DNA from: Linyphia triangularis
Lineage: Eukaryota > Arthropoda > Arachnida > Araneae > Linyphiidae
NCBI GenBank assembly: GCA_963978545.1
Contig: OZ021727.1
Location: forward strand, 47,467,385-47,531,384
Direction: 5' to 3'
DNA: 64,000 nt
Program-made: the position numbers and the translations under genes
The notes under the pieces: generated by a model
The model's database searches: none
The model's input: only the letters and a program-made list of their open reading frames with translations
Told to the model about the DNA's origin: nothing
Part shown: in pieces, positions 41,111 to 55,310 of the stretch
Layout: every line of letters begins with the position of its first letter
Numbering within the stretch: position 1 is the stretch's first letter

Positions 41111-43270
41111 ATTAAAAAAAACATTAGACGGGAAAATAGACTGCTAGGCTTTTTGAAATTCTACAGAAATTATATTTTACTTACAATTTGATTAGTATTA
41201 TTATATGGCATAGAGAGATGTATGTAATGAGCTCAGGAGAGGCCCATCACAAGATGAAAGAAATCGTGGAAAATATTAGCGAGTCAGTGTTTCTTCAAAC
41301 AGTTACAAACGCAGTTTATTTAGGAGAACACAGCAGCCCGCGTCAAATTTACATGGAAGATAGAGATAGAGTGTCCAAAAAAAAAAGGGATTGTTGGCAC
41401 ACAAGGAAAAATTGACGTCACGACTCTAGGGTTCTTTAGTATTAAAAAGGGAAAATTGAAAGATTCATCCCTATGGAAAATCTTTAAAGGAAACACGTGT
41501 GTGGGAACTGAAAACAGATCAGCTTTTTGTAATGAAGGATTGAGAATTAATGAGGTCTCAATGTGAGAATGGTTTTTACTTTGTAATGAGTGTGATATAA
41601 ATATAAATTCAGAATGAAGTGAATCTTGATAGAAATAACTGAGTGGCGCGTTACAAAATCAAAATATGTATATATATTCGTTACTATCCGGAATTCATTT
41701 TTATATAATTGAATAAGAACTAATGAAACATAATTGCTAATTAAGGGTTTTATTCTTTTCTAACTTTATGTTCTTTGTTTATGATAAAATGGGCAATTAA
41801 ATGCTGTTCATATGCTCGGAGAGAGGACAAATATAGTCCTTTTATTATTTCTTGTTTGTGAAAACCTATTTATCTCCATAAATATTTCATTAAAAACTTG
41901 TCGAATCACATTTGTATTTGTTCTTTTATCTTACAAATCATTCATTATTTCAAAACACTGGTTAAACTTCTATATTTTCCATAATAATTTATACAATATC
42001 TCCGTACTTATTCATTGATTGATTGAGTGATTTATTTATTTAATTATTTATTTATTTACTATTCATTCATTCATTCATTTATTTATTTATATAATACTTT
42101 TAGACCTAAGAATGCAGTAATTGAGTGAACATATTATACCATCAAATAATATACATAATATTCTCGTTTTCATTGGCTTTTCAATGTATATTTGATGTTT
42201 TGAGGATCCTTTTGATATTTTTAGGAGATTGATCCTTTTTGTGTCAACTAACAATGTTGATTTAGTGCGGTTGTAGTGAAAAAATTAAAAAGAAAAAATA
42301 ATAATGGGTTATGAGAAAATAATATTGAAAAAAATTCAAAATATTTTTTAATAATCTGCATTCTATTAAATGTACGTGATTTTAATCAAATATATAAAAT
42401 AAACTAAGACCTTCATGTATTTACCTTGAGTTAGAATCATGGTAATAATATGATCTTGGAATAATAGTTTTTTGATTTTTGGAATTGTGATGGTGTGTAT
42501 TGTTTGATATTTTAATAAAACGCAATTCAATATTCTTAACAGAATTAAATTTATTTCGAGCATTGCAAATGGAAAATATTTATACAGATCCTAACAATGC
42601 AAAGTCGCTATTAAAAGATCTACAATTACAATTTAACTGATAAACTGATCACTATTTCATTAACAAAACTCGCTATTCTCTTCCTTTAACAGCTTCGAGT
42701 CATTTTTAATTAAGGCGAATTATGTGGTGCAGTCACCCAATGTATTCTTGATTGCATTCAGATAAACAAAACAAAAAAATAAACGTTTAGAATTAAATAG
42801 AAGAAAACACTCTGAACAGTAAAGAATTAATAAGACTCGACAAATCTAACAATTCTCCTTTAATTCAATTGAGCATTTCGGAAAGGAGATTTGTCTAGTC
42901 AAGAGAATGCAGAATTGTTGTGATTAATTGTTTGCTTGTGATTTAATTTGTTTTAGACAATTTATCCGTTGAAATAACTGCATTGTATCATTATGAGTAT
43001 TGCAAAAATACGTTTACTTATTGAAAAATTTAACTATGTTTTGAGTGCGGAAAAATATAATTACTTTATTTTTGGAAAGGATGTTACGTAATTGAAGGAA
43101 ATAGCTTGTTATAGAATAACAAATTCTTCGAGACTTATTTTATCCTACACTTAATCGATAATAAAATTATCTTTCCATTATGAAAGATTGTTAAAGTTGT
43201 CATCAAAACAGCAAGTAAAAATAAATTGCTTTATTGGTTGTTATGGTTGCAAAAATCCTTTTTCATCGAT

Positions 43271-43304
<34 letters not shown>

Positions 43305-44094
43305 TTAAACTTATGAATATTTGATATTCAAATGTGTCATATTTTATAAATATGGAAAAAATCTGAAATATATAAAATATAATAATGTATTATTTAAGTA
43401 TTTCTTTTATTCTAGTGATTAGAAAAGATTTTAAAAGTAAGTTAACCTAAATATTTAACATACTTAATACTCTACTCTTATGTTTTGTTTCCCATTTTAG
43501 TTTTAGTATCTGAATGAAACTCAATTGCCCGTCCATCCCTTTTTTTTTAATCAAATATTTCATAACATGGAATTCGGATATTTACAGTACATAAGCATAA
43601 GAACATTTCTTAATATAAGTTATGTTTTTGAAACATAAAATGATTTTGACTACCTAAAAATTTTATATTTATAAGCACAATCTAAATAAATGTTATTAAA
43701 AATCAAATTTTTTTTGGACTGTGCACTAAAATGGATAAAAGTATTCCCTCCTTCAGCTACTTTGAATATTGTAACCAACCAAAACTAAAAGAGTAATGAA
43801 TTCATGTAGAAGGGGAGGGTGCTTCACTTTTATTTTTAATTAGTTACTAAAGCATGTTATTTATATATTTAGCAGGACAGGAATGTGTATTTTTTTATTC
43901 CATTTATTAAATATTATATGTTTCCTTTTTAGTGCATTTGTTAGAAACATTTTCTTATAGTACTTTTTATATTTCTTATTCCTTTTAGTATTATATAATC
44001 CAATTCAATTATTGTTTTATTAGTTATGTGTAAGTTTAAAAATGTATTTAATGTTTAATTAAATTTACTGCCGGCAGCCATTTCACTCAAGAAA
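41111..44094. other. AT-rich non-coding DNA with simple repeats
   Basis: Contains ATTT/ATTC simple repeat at about 42020-42090 and a 28-base A-run at 43274-43301. No gene recognised. Confidence 0.5.
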
Positions 44095-44570
44095 GATCCA
44101 TGTCACGTGTAGGATAAAAGTTTCCATCTTTTTAAAGTTGTTTTAGCATGCTCCATTAAATAGAAATTTCATTGTTGCATCAAACTAATTTTTTCTCAGA
44201 CTAAAACTAATGTGCTAAAAGGATAATAATCAAGGTTTCAGTTATAATTAAGGCAAAAACTGCATTAATAGTTTATGACTTAATAGTTAAAAAAAAAAAA
44301 AATTGAAAGTGTCACGTGTGGGACGCAGCTTAAATATAAGCCTAACCTAATTTCTAAGGAATTTCAGCTGATTAACGAAACAGATGCCAGTTAAGTGTTT
44401 TTTTTTTCTATATTAAATATATACTTTCCTACGTCGAATGTATTTTTACTTTTACATTATGCGATATTTTATTCCCACACTAAATTTAATTAACGTGAGA
44501 GAAATGTCACGTGTGGTACATTGACATTAAGTATGCAAATGACCATAACGTGACACCGGGAATAATTAAA
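44095..44570. other. Segment with three spaced GTCACGTGT motifs
   Basis: GTCACGTGT occurs at 44102, 44311 and 44516, spaced 209 and 205 bp, with an inverted relative CGTGACAC near 44549. Sequence between them is not a clear tandem repeat. It may be an old transposon with repeated binding motifs or a cluster of CACGTG sites. Confidence 0.4.
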
Positions 44571-47500
44571 AAATAATAATAATCTCTATAGGATTTAAAT
44601 TGTATTAAAAATATATGTATAAATTTATTAAAAAAATATGTCGGTAGTTACTGAGAATAAATTACTCGTTTACATTAGAAAGTACAATTTAAATTATTGA
44701 ACATCCAAATTTGTAATTAACTACTAACTTAGTACTTGAACTGCCAAGCATCAGGGTAACTTCAAGATAATTTTTATTTAATTAAGTGTAGCTATATACA
44801 ATAAACTCAGCTGGATTTGGCCAACTAAAAGCCCATAATTTACTTGAGTGATGTGATATAGGAAATTTTAACCTGACTTGATTAGAAGTATCTTTTCACT
44901 GTTATAAATGTTTTCTATTACATGAATACAATCTTATCTCAAATGTAAAGATTAGGCTTTGTATATTTTTACTATCGTTTTCAAAACACATTTTACTGAC
45001 AATTTTTTTTTTTTACACAATTCCTCTTTCATTTCCACATAGATATCTATGTATCAGAAATCCAACGCAGGTGATGAGATTTTATAATAAAAAAATATTT
45101 CTAATTATGATTGATGGATTATTATTATTATTTGGAGGTGGTATATTATATTTTACCATGCTTTTGAATATAATTTAAATTCGATAGGATTTAAGTAATT
45201 TAATCAAAATTAAGGTGACAATTTTGCACTTCACCACAGACTTGATGACATGAAAAGAAGTCTTGTAGTAATAATTATTCAAATTAAGGCGTAATTATGC
45301 AAATCATTATGCTAAGGTTGTAGAAACATTATTGAGATACTAGAAAAATGCCAATTTTTAGGAAAAAGTAACAGATTTCCCTTTTAAGGTATCTATTGAG
45401 ATTCTATAGCTAATATTGGATTATCGATTGAAAGGAAATGTGTGTTTTTGCATCGATTCTTTCAATCTTCCTATGGCGATTTTAATATAGTCGTCTTTCA
45501 ACAATTCCAAGAGATATTTTTTTAAATGTGTTTTTTTTAGCTTTCACAGAGCTGAAGTAAATGGAAAGATATTGGGAAGAAAGCTCCTATCTAAAAGAAG
45601 AAGAAAAAATGTAATATATATACTGCTAAGAGAATAAGTCGAAGATTTGACGAAAGGATAGTTGGGAAATATGAAGGCTTGGAGAAGTTTCGGGAATTCA
45701 AAGAAAACAAGATTGAATTGATTCAAGTGGAATTCTAGGATGGCTTTTTAGGTAGAAAAGTGTATTTTTCTGTAGATGCATTTTCATAAAAGAAATGTGA
45801 TAATTGCATTTTTATATACTGAATTTCTGCGTAATCTTAAAATTATCTGCATCGTCTAATATATGTTTAGTATTGTCCCAGATCATTCATTAGTATATAA
45901 TAAATATTAATTAGTACTTTCTTATCATATTGGTAAAAATAAATAATCAACATTATTCGAAAGGAAACTATCATTAAAACTACTTGAAAACATAAAATTT
46001 TGTTTGTTAATGGCACCTATCAAATAAACGATAGATATTTCTAATCTAAAATTATATTTATGTGTAATTTTGTTGGTATCGATACATATTTTTAATTATA
46101 GTTAAATTATGATATATATGATCAGTTTGTTAAAAAACTGTGACGTTTTAATCTTCCAAAAAATGTATTTTTCTTTCAAAAACTTCTAGTTCATTTTGAG
46201 TAGAGAAAATAATTGAAAGTTTTATTGTTCAATTACTTGAAATGCTTACGTATTTTAGTTTATTATTTTGAAATAAAGGACGGATCCATATCTAGAATAA
46301 AGCATGACAAAGTAAGTGTTACACTACATGTATCTTAAAGTTGAATGGAACTTAATCCATTACTAATTCCTCCTTTTAATTTCTTAGCCATACATACAAT
46401 TAATGTTTAACTTTATTTAGATTTATTAGTTTCTTAGAGGTAATGAAGATTTTGGCACGCTGCAACAGTTTCTGTTTCGTTTATATCTTTAATGAAAATA
46501 CGTTTGCTCAATTAATTACAGATTTTCGCTCTAAAAGATCTAGTGAGTAGAGCTATACACTGTTTAATCCAATTTTAATTAATTTTCTTAATTCCCTTAA
46601 GAGTTAATGGGGATAGTTAAGTTTGAGTTTAAACAATGCAATCAATTACTTTCCATTATTTTATCTGGTTGCTTTTCGGTCAAACAATAAGTTTACGTGT
46701 TTTTAACATGGATTCAAAAATTGTTATCATAATGAATAAATTAATCAATTTATTATTACCTATTAGAGCTGAGTTAACAAATTATTTATATTAGCTTTGG
46801 TTTTGCGATATATTATATATATATTTTTTTTGCTTGTATTATTAATATATTATAAATATACATTTTCAGCAATTGTTTCCTTGTTAATGATTGATGTCTA
46901 TTTTTCCTACCAAAAACTGAAAAGTATGAAACAAAATTAAATGATATAGGCAGTATTGGGAAATTTATCAAAGTAAATTTTAATAGGCAAATGATATGAA
47001 AAAGTAAATTGTTTTAAAAAACATAATAATTTGTTCAGAAATCATTTCTTATTTACATGACGTTTTAAACAATTAAGTATTTTTATTTTAAAATACAATC
47101 TGTGTCTTCTTATCTAGTAGTATTTTTTAATAATAATGCTTTAATTTTATTTTATATATATTTTAATTTAGGTAAAGTAAAAATAAAGTCATTTCTTAAT
47201 ATAATTAAGTTCTCGTCTTTTATTATTTAAAAAAGTTTTTTTTTTATTATATATTTGTGTGCCTCATTTCTAGGAACGCGGCAGTGTTCCATCTCCAATC
47301 CTGAAGTCAAAGCGGCAAACATGCAAGTGCATATTATGTTGACCGAGCTTAGGCCCGTTTTCGATTATAGCTCTTACTCAGCTTCTATTATAGCTAGAAA
47401 CCTGATTTTCCCCCTATCATGTTGCCCCGGGTGAGTAGATGAAAAATAACAACATAATTGTTAACATTGAATAAGGGAACATTTAAAAAAAATTCTTTGA

Positions 47501-47624
47501 AATTTGCCGAAGTCACCGAAATTGTGTTGTTGTTGTTCTTCTTCGCCTTCATCTGATTCTTCTTCTTTTGGTTGTGATCAAAACGTTAGCCAAGGCTACT
47601 GCCAAAACTGTTTGATGATTGTAC
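44571..47624. other. AT-rich non-coding DNA
   Basis: No gene recognised. A less AT-rich patch at about 47265-47450 has a small palindrome (GGAACGCGGCAGTGTTCC). Confidence 0.45.
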
Positions 47625-47950
47625 ACTAATCTTTTTTTTATTCTTCACAGCTTGATTAGAGGAAGTGCTTTTTGTATGATTTCTAAGAAGAAGGTTTTCT
47701 TAAAGATTAAGAAGATTGCTAAGAAGATTTTTTTGTGGAAGGGTCCATCCCCTCGGAAATGATCCTGATACTTGGGAATTTTAGCCAACCCTACAGCTTA
47801 AACGCTTTAATATATACATACCATGCTTTTTTTATTCCTCTCAGCTTGCTTACAGGAAGTGTCTTTTGTATAAAGTAAAGAGAACAAGGGTCTATACCCT
47901 CCTAAACTGATTCCGGAAATTGGGAAATTTATCCCGGGTAATGACTGATT
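47625..47950 (+). repeat. Diverged tandem duplication, unit about 190 bp
   Basis: The blocks CTTTTTTTATTC.TC.CAGC, AGGAAGTG and GGGTC.AT.CCCTC occur once at 47625-47760 and again at 47826-47910, in the same order. Copies are considerably diverged. Confidence 0.6.
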
Positions 47951-48179
47951 AAAACAGGCCAATGGATTTTGATATTTACCTTTCGCTCACTTTAAAGAAG
48001 TGACTTTGATACTTTAAGTTGATACAATTTTCAAAATTCCCCAGTTTTTAAAGAGCCACATAAAATTTCGTTTCAATATTACAGTATTTGCTTTTATATA
48101 TTTGATTTTTGATTTAACATAAACGGCTTTAAATACGGAATAATATTTATTAATATAAAAAAACAAAAATAGATAGTTA

Positions 48180-48545
48180 CATCAATGGGAGCAATGGCTT
48201 TGTATGCCTTTTGAAAGTTAAATCTGCCTTATAACTGATTGTTTTAAGTTTCAAGCACGACTCTAGATTTTTATTTGTTAGTTGTCTTCTAACTTTACTT
48301 TTTATTATATTCACGCTTGCTTTTTTGCTCGACGAATATGTCGACCCGAAGATTATCAGCACTCCATATGCCAACTTCTTCACTTCACTGTAACATTCTG
48401 GAAGAGTATTCCATGCGCCGAATATGAGGGCCCCAACTCGAGGGATTTCTTTTAGAGTTGTCCACTTGTGCTGCGCGATTTACATGAATTTCTGGACCTC
48501 CAACTCTTTAAAGTTGCTCTTGAGTTCTGTGAACTTGCAACTCCA
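48180..48545 (-). pseudogene. hAT transposase C-terminal (dimerisation) remnant
   Basis: The minus strand encodes a stretch typical of the end of hAT transposases: KKLAYGVLIIFGSTYSSSKK followed by VNIIKSKVRRQLTNKNLES, preceded by a diverged W.TLPE.Y-like motif. A stop codon interrupts it further upstream. Most of the transposase is missing. A candidate element terminus lies about 230 bp away (48733-48779). Confidence 0.75.
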
Positions 48546-48732
48546 CAAATCTTTGATTTTCAATAACAAAACAATAGTTTACATTTTTTTCATTACGGTC
48601 ATCTTAAGCGCAGGGATTTGTAATTAATGATTATTAAAATAGTAGCTATTGTAAATTAGGTTTTTAAAAATATATCTCCTTATTTTTTAAGGGTTTTTAT
48701 AATAATTTTTTAATTTTTTTCGTATGGAACTG

Positions 48733-48779
48733 GAGAGCCGCAATTTTACATCAAAAGAGTCGCAGGTTGCGGACCCCAG
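48733..48779 (-). mobile_element. hAT-like element terminus
   Basis: Read on the minus strand: CTGGGGTCCGCAACCTGCG, a short spacer, then AATTGCGGCTCTCC. This resembles the GGGGTCCGCAACC-type ends of hAT elements. With the transposase remnant at 48180-48545 on the same strand it suggests an internally deleted copy. Confidence 0.55.
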
Positions 48780-51700
48780 GTCTATGGGGATTCCCCCTAA
48801 TAATCCCAATTTACCTCATTGTGTACAAGTACCCCAAAGAAACTAAACGCAGCTACTTGGCAGCAAACATTAGATTTTACAACTTTTTCTGACTAATTGT
48901 TTTACTTGACTGGCTTTTTTTACAACTTCTAGTTGTTTTCTGGGAGATTATTTAGTAATTTTTGAAGCTGGATATTTTTATAAATTAATTGAATGGCAAT
49001 TTCTTTCCTGAAACGCTAATGATATCTAAGGTACATACACAATTATATTTAATTATGAGAACTATATAATTATTAAAACTATACTCTAATTACCTATAGT
49101 TATTTTCGTTATCAATTAGGGACGTATATGAGGTAGAAATGTTTATTTTCGTAATTTAATCTGACTGAGGCATAATTATTTTTTATATTGTAGATTCTTT
49201 AATATTTTATGAACATTCTTAAAACTATTGCGATAAATTTTGCGGGGCAAAAAATAATACTATTCGAATATTATATCTATATATTAGTGAATTTAATGCA
49301 TTTAATTATAGATAGAAAAATTCAAAATGTTTTTTATGTGCTTATTATTTTAAGCTTGCATCAAAAGTACAAAATGCATTATTATAAATATAACAAAGTG
49401 TGTTTAAAATAATATTTTAATTAATAACACAAGAATTTAATTAAATAATTTTATAGTAGGATTATGTGAAGCGAAAATTCTTTTTTATTTTACTGTTATG
49501 TTTCACTGGTGTCTCAATATAGTAATATAAGAAATAATTTTTAATTCGTTTTGTTCTCGATAGCTATTCGCTCATGATTAATTGATTTAAGATGTAATTT
49601 TTAAAAATAATTACACCTTTCATATGATTACAAATTTATTTAAGTAAAATTGGAAATGCATGACTATGTTTTTTTTATTTAATTATATAATTATTTTTAA
49701 TTTATGAAACTGAATACCCATATTTTGAAGAAGAAGAAGGAAAAAAAAAAAAAAAAACATTTAAATTTTTTTTTTATTATTTATCTTTAGCCTTTTGATT
49801 CAAATAAAAATTTATTCATTTTCTATTGAATTGCTCAGAACCTTTATGATATTATAAACAAATACAGCATTTCTACAGTAATCATCTTTAACACAATAAC
49901 GTATAAAAGCATATTCAAATTCAAAAAAAGTTAATTTCAACTCACTATTTACCAAATATTTTATTCCTGTGAAATTCACTACAAAGATTGAGTTTTTTTT
50001 TTTTTGGTGATCTAAGAGGGAAAAGTTAGGGAACATTACCAAAGTCCACTGGAAGTTTCTGGGGTGACCGACCCATGAAAGGACAATGGCATGGGCAGTC
50101 TGAAGTACCCTGACAGCTATCTTACGACGATTCTTAGCTTCGGAATGTCACCATCTCATTAAGAAAGGACTTCCCCAGAGACTCGTTAGATGGAAGACTT
50201 AAACTTATCACGAAGCCGCTTCTTGGACATTACCAGAGTATGCTATCTCATTTGATATCTGAAGTGGAATCTTCTAGCATCTTATAAAACTCCTCTACTT
50301 ATGTTATAATTATGGTGTTGGTGTCTCAAAATTACACTTTGTAATGAGTCAGTGGTTATATATGTACCTTGAATCAAGAATATAAAATTTAAGCATAACA
50401 GTTTTGATAGATTAACCACACATATTTTTAGATCCACAAGCATTTGTCTGAAATAGCTTGAGAGGTTATAAGTAACCTGAAAATACCTTTTAAATATAAT
50501 TATCAGTAAAATTACTGTAATAAATTTTTGTTGTTGTTATGGAGCTAAACAGTTTAAAAGACATTTGTAACCAAGTGTATTACGCGTTTTGACTTATTTT
50601 TTGGCTTTGGTTGAAATCGCTTTAAGGTACAGGTAATTAAATGGGAGGCTCTTTAATAGGTAGCTTTTAAAAATGGTCATGTAAACTTTATAAGGGGTTT
50701 CCATAATAGCAAATGGCACTTAGTTTTCGAAAAATAATTTTTGTGAATGCACGAAGTCTTTTAAGTTCACCGATTTGTTACTTTTATGGAATTAGTTATG
50801 TCTGAAGAACAATGCGATTGGAAGAAAAATAAAATTATTATTAAAAAAGGTATAGTTATTGATTTCCACTGTGATTGATCACGAATTTTGTTGGGATAAA
50901 CTCGGAGATTTTAAATTTTATGGGACCCGTTCCAGGAGCTAAATGTACACAAAAATGTCGATTGTTTTTGCAGACATACTTATAGGTCGATAAAATAAAC
51001 AATTGTTCAATAAATGTACACAAAGGTAAAATGTTTAAGCGTTTGATAATCTTTCCACATATATTACTTTGAATATATTCCTTCATTACGCTTTCAAAGA
51101 GATACTTTTATGGAATTTGTAGACTAGAATTTATTTTCATAGATGTAGATATGATTTCGGTATCTATGCAAAGGTATTCAGTAACTTGAAATCTAAGTAG
51201 AAAAATATAATTCTAATATTCAAATCCCAATAATAATAATAATAATAAAAAAAAAAAAAAAAAAAAAAAAAAATCAGGAATGTAGCGTTCAAATTGACAA
51301 ATAATTGTTCCGATTGTCATCTTTAGATTCCCTTTTACTTACCGTGTATTAAATGTGTCAAAATTATGTAAGCTTCATGATCAAACATTTCTTAAAAAAT
51401 ATATTTACTTACTATTTCTGGTTTAATTAGTTAAATACATAGCTTTATTTCTCAATGCATTGCAAAATGAATTGAATTTTTATATTAATTATCATAACAT
51501 TTAATTTTGTAATTATAATTAATCAAGTGGATTGTTGGATACACATTATTCAAACTTGATCATACCCCTTTACTTTGCAATAACTTTAAAAAAAAATTGC
51601 TAATCTGTATTATATTACATATGTTAGAACTTATATGGTTTGAGGTGTATTTTCTTACAAATAATTAAATTTTATGCATCAACTGTTTAATTTAGCAAAA

Positions 51701-54343
51701 TACTACTATATAATAACAAATTTCTAATGCAATTAAACATTATTTTGCAATGAGTATTTGTAAAATATTTTGAAAACAGTTATAAACATAGATTTTTTTT
51801 TATTGTTCCCTGAATGGTGATCTTTGTAGGTTTTGAATATTATTTAATAAGATATATCAATTTATTTTTCAGAAAATGAAGATTGAAAATCGAGTAAAAT
51901 TTAATATAAATTTAGTAAGCATGCTATTACACTGACTTTCAGCAATTGATGAATATAAATATGTAAAAATGGTATTTGTATTTTTGAAATACATTTTATT
52001 TTCCTTCAGATTTTATTTGACGATTTAAAATGGTACGCTAGTGTAAATTTTCTGGAATTCAATATTTGAATAAATAATAAGTAATATTGCATTTTATTTA
52101 TAAAAATATTTTTTTACTGGTTTTTATGTATGCAGAGCAATACTTTATGAGTGTTGTATATTGTAAAGTTTAATCAAATTTTTCAAACGGAAAACTTTGC
52201 TTTTATTATATAAAAGTGATAATAATAGTGATACTAAAAGTAGGTTCATAATTTTATGAAAGATGTAGATATACTTAAAGGGAAAAGTGAGAGCTATTTA
52301 TTAATATTATGAAAAACATGAATTTTTTAGAAATAGAATTTACGCAAATTTCTCTTTTAAATAATTAATTAACATTCATTTATAAATTAATGTATTCTTA
52401 AAAGTACTTTTACATTAAACTTTTACATAAAAGTAATTTTTCATTTATTACTCTTTTTAAAAAAAGAAGAAAAAAAAAATGAAATCTGAAGAACGAAGGA
52501 CTTATAATGTAATTGTTTTCAATGCATTTTATATGGATAAATAAAGCACCAAAACTAGCTTTTAATTTCAAAGTAATCAAGAATCTTAATTCATGTAAAT
52601 CCATAACTTAAATACAATAATATTTAGCTTGATAATTATTATCGTAATAGTATTAACAGAAAATTGTCCATGACATTGCACGTAAGTGTACGTCAACAAA
52701 CTTATTCTATAGTTTAATGTTCAGATATGAATAATTATAAATATTCATTGGCGTATGTATTTTTGTCTTCACAAATTACTTTTTGAGTCTCTAAATTAGC
52801 ACTTACATCCAAAATATCGTAATGACAAAAATCCAATTTTGCAATGGAAGAAACTTACTCCTAGTGCCATTAATTGATTTAGGAGTAAAATTATGTAACA
52901 CAATTATTGGTAATTTCACTAGATATAAATGAATTAGAGTAAATAATTTGAACAAAAGTCAAATGTTTTCAAAAAAAATTATAATCTGAAAAAACTGTAT
53001 GATATGGATTATTTGATACAAATACATTGTTAGTGATTTTTAAAGCTTATATTATTTTGCGTTCATAATTTGTTTCGTATATTTTTCAGTTATCGTTCAA
53101 CTTTTATCGAGTCTATTGTGAAAACAAAAGGTTTAAAAAAAAACTTATCTACAAATGTAATACAAATTTGAAAGAACGTCTAATGTTATTCAAAATTATT
53201 ATTTTTGTTATTGGTATGGTTTCCACAAAAATCAGCAAGTTTGTTTTGAATACTTTTTAATGATATTTGTTTGATTTGTAAAATATACAAGCATAACATT
53301 TGATCTAAAAATAAAATAATTTAATTATATTTAGAATTTCTATATTTTATAATTTCTTTTTCTTTAATTTTTAGGAAAACTGCCTTCAGTAAATTTAAAA
53401 ATATAATTTCAAATTTCAAAAAAATTATTTTTTCTTGTCTCTTCCTATCATACATTATTAAATCATATGCTATTAAATATATCTTGAAATTCTACTTTCA
53501 TAATGCATATTTAATTAGAAACACATTAAATTTGAATTTCTGGGTTTGGATTTAACAAAACATTTTTTTCATACATATGTTACCTAGCATATGTTATCAT
53601 ATGTCAAAAACATATGTTAGCTATATACTTTGTATTGTTTTAAATTTAATAAGCAGCCTAAAATAATGTGTTGAATTTAAGTCTACCAATTTAAATGTTT
53701 GTAAAATTGTTTATAATACAGCCGTATTTTCATATTCCAATGATATTATACGCAAGTATCAAACAGCAGTACATACAAAAATTTATACAGTATACAATAC
53801 ATCGATCTTGCCTTTATACATGGAAAACTTTAAAGTCAAACCATAGAAATATTATAATGCCAGTTATAATTAAATATATATATATTTTTTTTAAATATAT
53901 TAAATTTAAAACTGATTTAAAATATTGCTGATCGTTATTTACAAATGGTACGAATAAAACTCAGTTTTTAATTTCATGTATTTGTATTAATTATAATAAG
54001 TCTTAAAATGATTAAAATTTAAAAATTATAAATGGTACCTAAATATTAATTAGAATGTATGTGGTGAATTTAGTTAATACTTTTTGAATTGCATGTATTT
54101 AAATGAGTTAATTAGTAAATTTTTTTTCTCAAACAAATGCTCTTAAAAATGCTTTCTGAAAAAAAAAAAAAGTAGGAATTTTCAGTTATTATTCAGTGTT
54201 TTCATTGGGAAGTTTTATTATTAATTGGACCCTATATTCGACGCAGATCGTATAAAGTATTTTTTCTGTCAAACTGACTAACATAGTTACAATATTTATC
54301 TTATAGTTTTTGTCTTTTGTTAAAGCTATCTTAGGCCATTTTG

Positions 54344-54376
<33 letters not shown>

Positions 54377-55133
54377 AAAAAAAAACCTGAATTTTTATTT
54401 TACGCCATAAGCGTATAGAATCATTAATGTTAGAAAAATATGCTTGTATATTATTAGGAATTTCTTCCCAGAGAAATGATGGTGCAGGATTACAAAAATA
54501 ACTTATTTTTTATTCGTCTCCAGGGATTTTACACTTCTTGGAATAGCAGGAGTAAATCTCAAACAAGCTCAAATTATAGCTTCTGCCGTTTCGACTCCAC
54601 TGCAACAAAATCTCCAACCTTCCACTGTTGGAAAAATCCTAAACCTGAGCTAACAAACAAAGACTTTGCTGGCAGTTCAATCCAAAAATTCCAACCGACT
54701 GAACTAAAAAAGTTCACAACGCCGGCGTTTTATAGATTGACTACATTGTACATCTTTCTAGATATTTTTGAACAACCTAACAGTTGTCGCTACTTGGGAG
54801 CTTATATTTCCTATTCCGTTTAAAAAGATCATTTATAGGGATTTATAACTAAAAGAGATAGTAGTATAAACATGGAATTAAAATTTAAATAATATCTACA
54901 CTATGTATCATTATTTACAAAAAAATAAAGTCAAATGATATTATTAAACATTATGTTACCAATTTACTATTTTATAGTGAAATAACAATTCACAGCTATT
55001 TTGATAGGAATTAGTAATTTTAGTAAAAATGAAGTAGGCAAAATAAATATAATTTAATTGTGAAAATATATAAGCTTCTATATGTTCAACTATATTTTAA
55101 ACATATTTTTGCATAGTTGAATTATGCTATCTA
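48780..55133. other. AT-rich gene desert
   Basis: Contains (AAT)n plus A-run microsatellites at about 51229-51273 and 54343-54385. A GC-richer patch at about 50030-50250 and the frame at 54476-54823 have no recognisable domain. Confidence 0.45.
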
Positions 55134-55310
55134 ATGCCCACCTGATGGCTGTGTGGTTAGAGCTCTGCCCTCGTACCCATGTGCAACCCGTATTCTAGTC
55201 CTGGGTTAGGCGTGGATGTCTCATGTGGTTTGAAATTCACTTTGATCTGTGGATCCTGCCCTGATTACCCGTAAATAGATTGCTCCATCCAACTATGCAA
55301 TGTAGTTGGT
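55134..55310 (+). mobile_element. tRNA-derived SINE, second copy (diverged)
   Basis: The head GCCCACCTGATGGCTGTG, followed by TGGTTAGAGCTCTG, matches the minus-strand SINE at 25933-26127. The B box is degraded (TATTCTAGTCCTGGG), and the body retains GGCGTGGATGTCTC. The end is near TGTAGTTGG. Confidence 0.75.

Noticed and set aside
54476..54823. 115-codon plus-strand frame
   Set aside because: Composition looks non-coding on reading; no motif or family recognised and no supporting neighbours.
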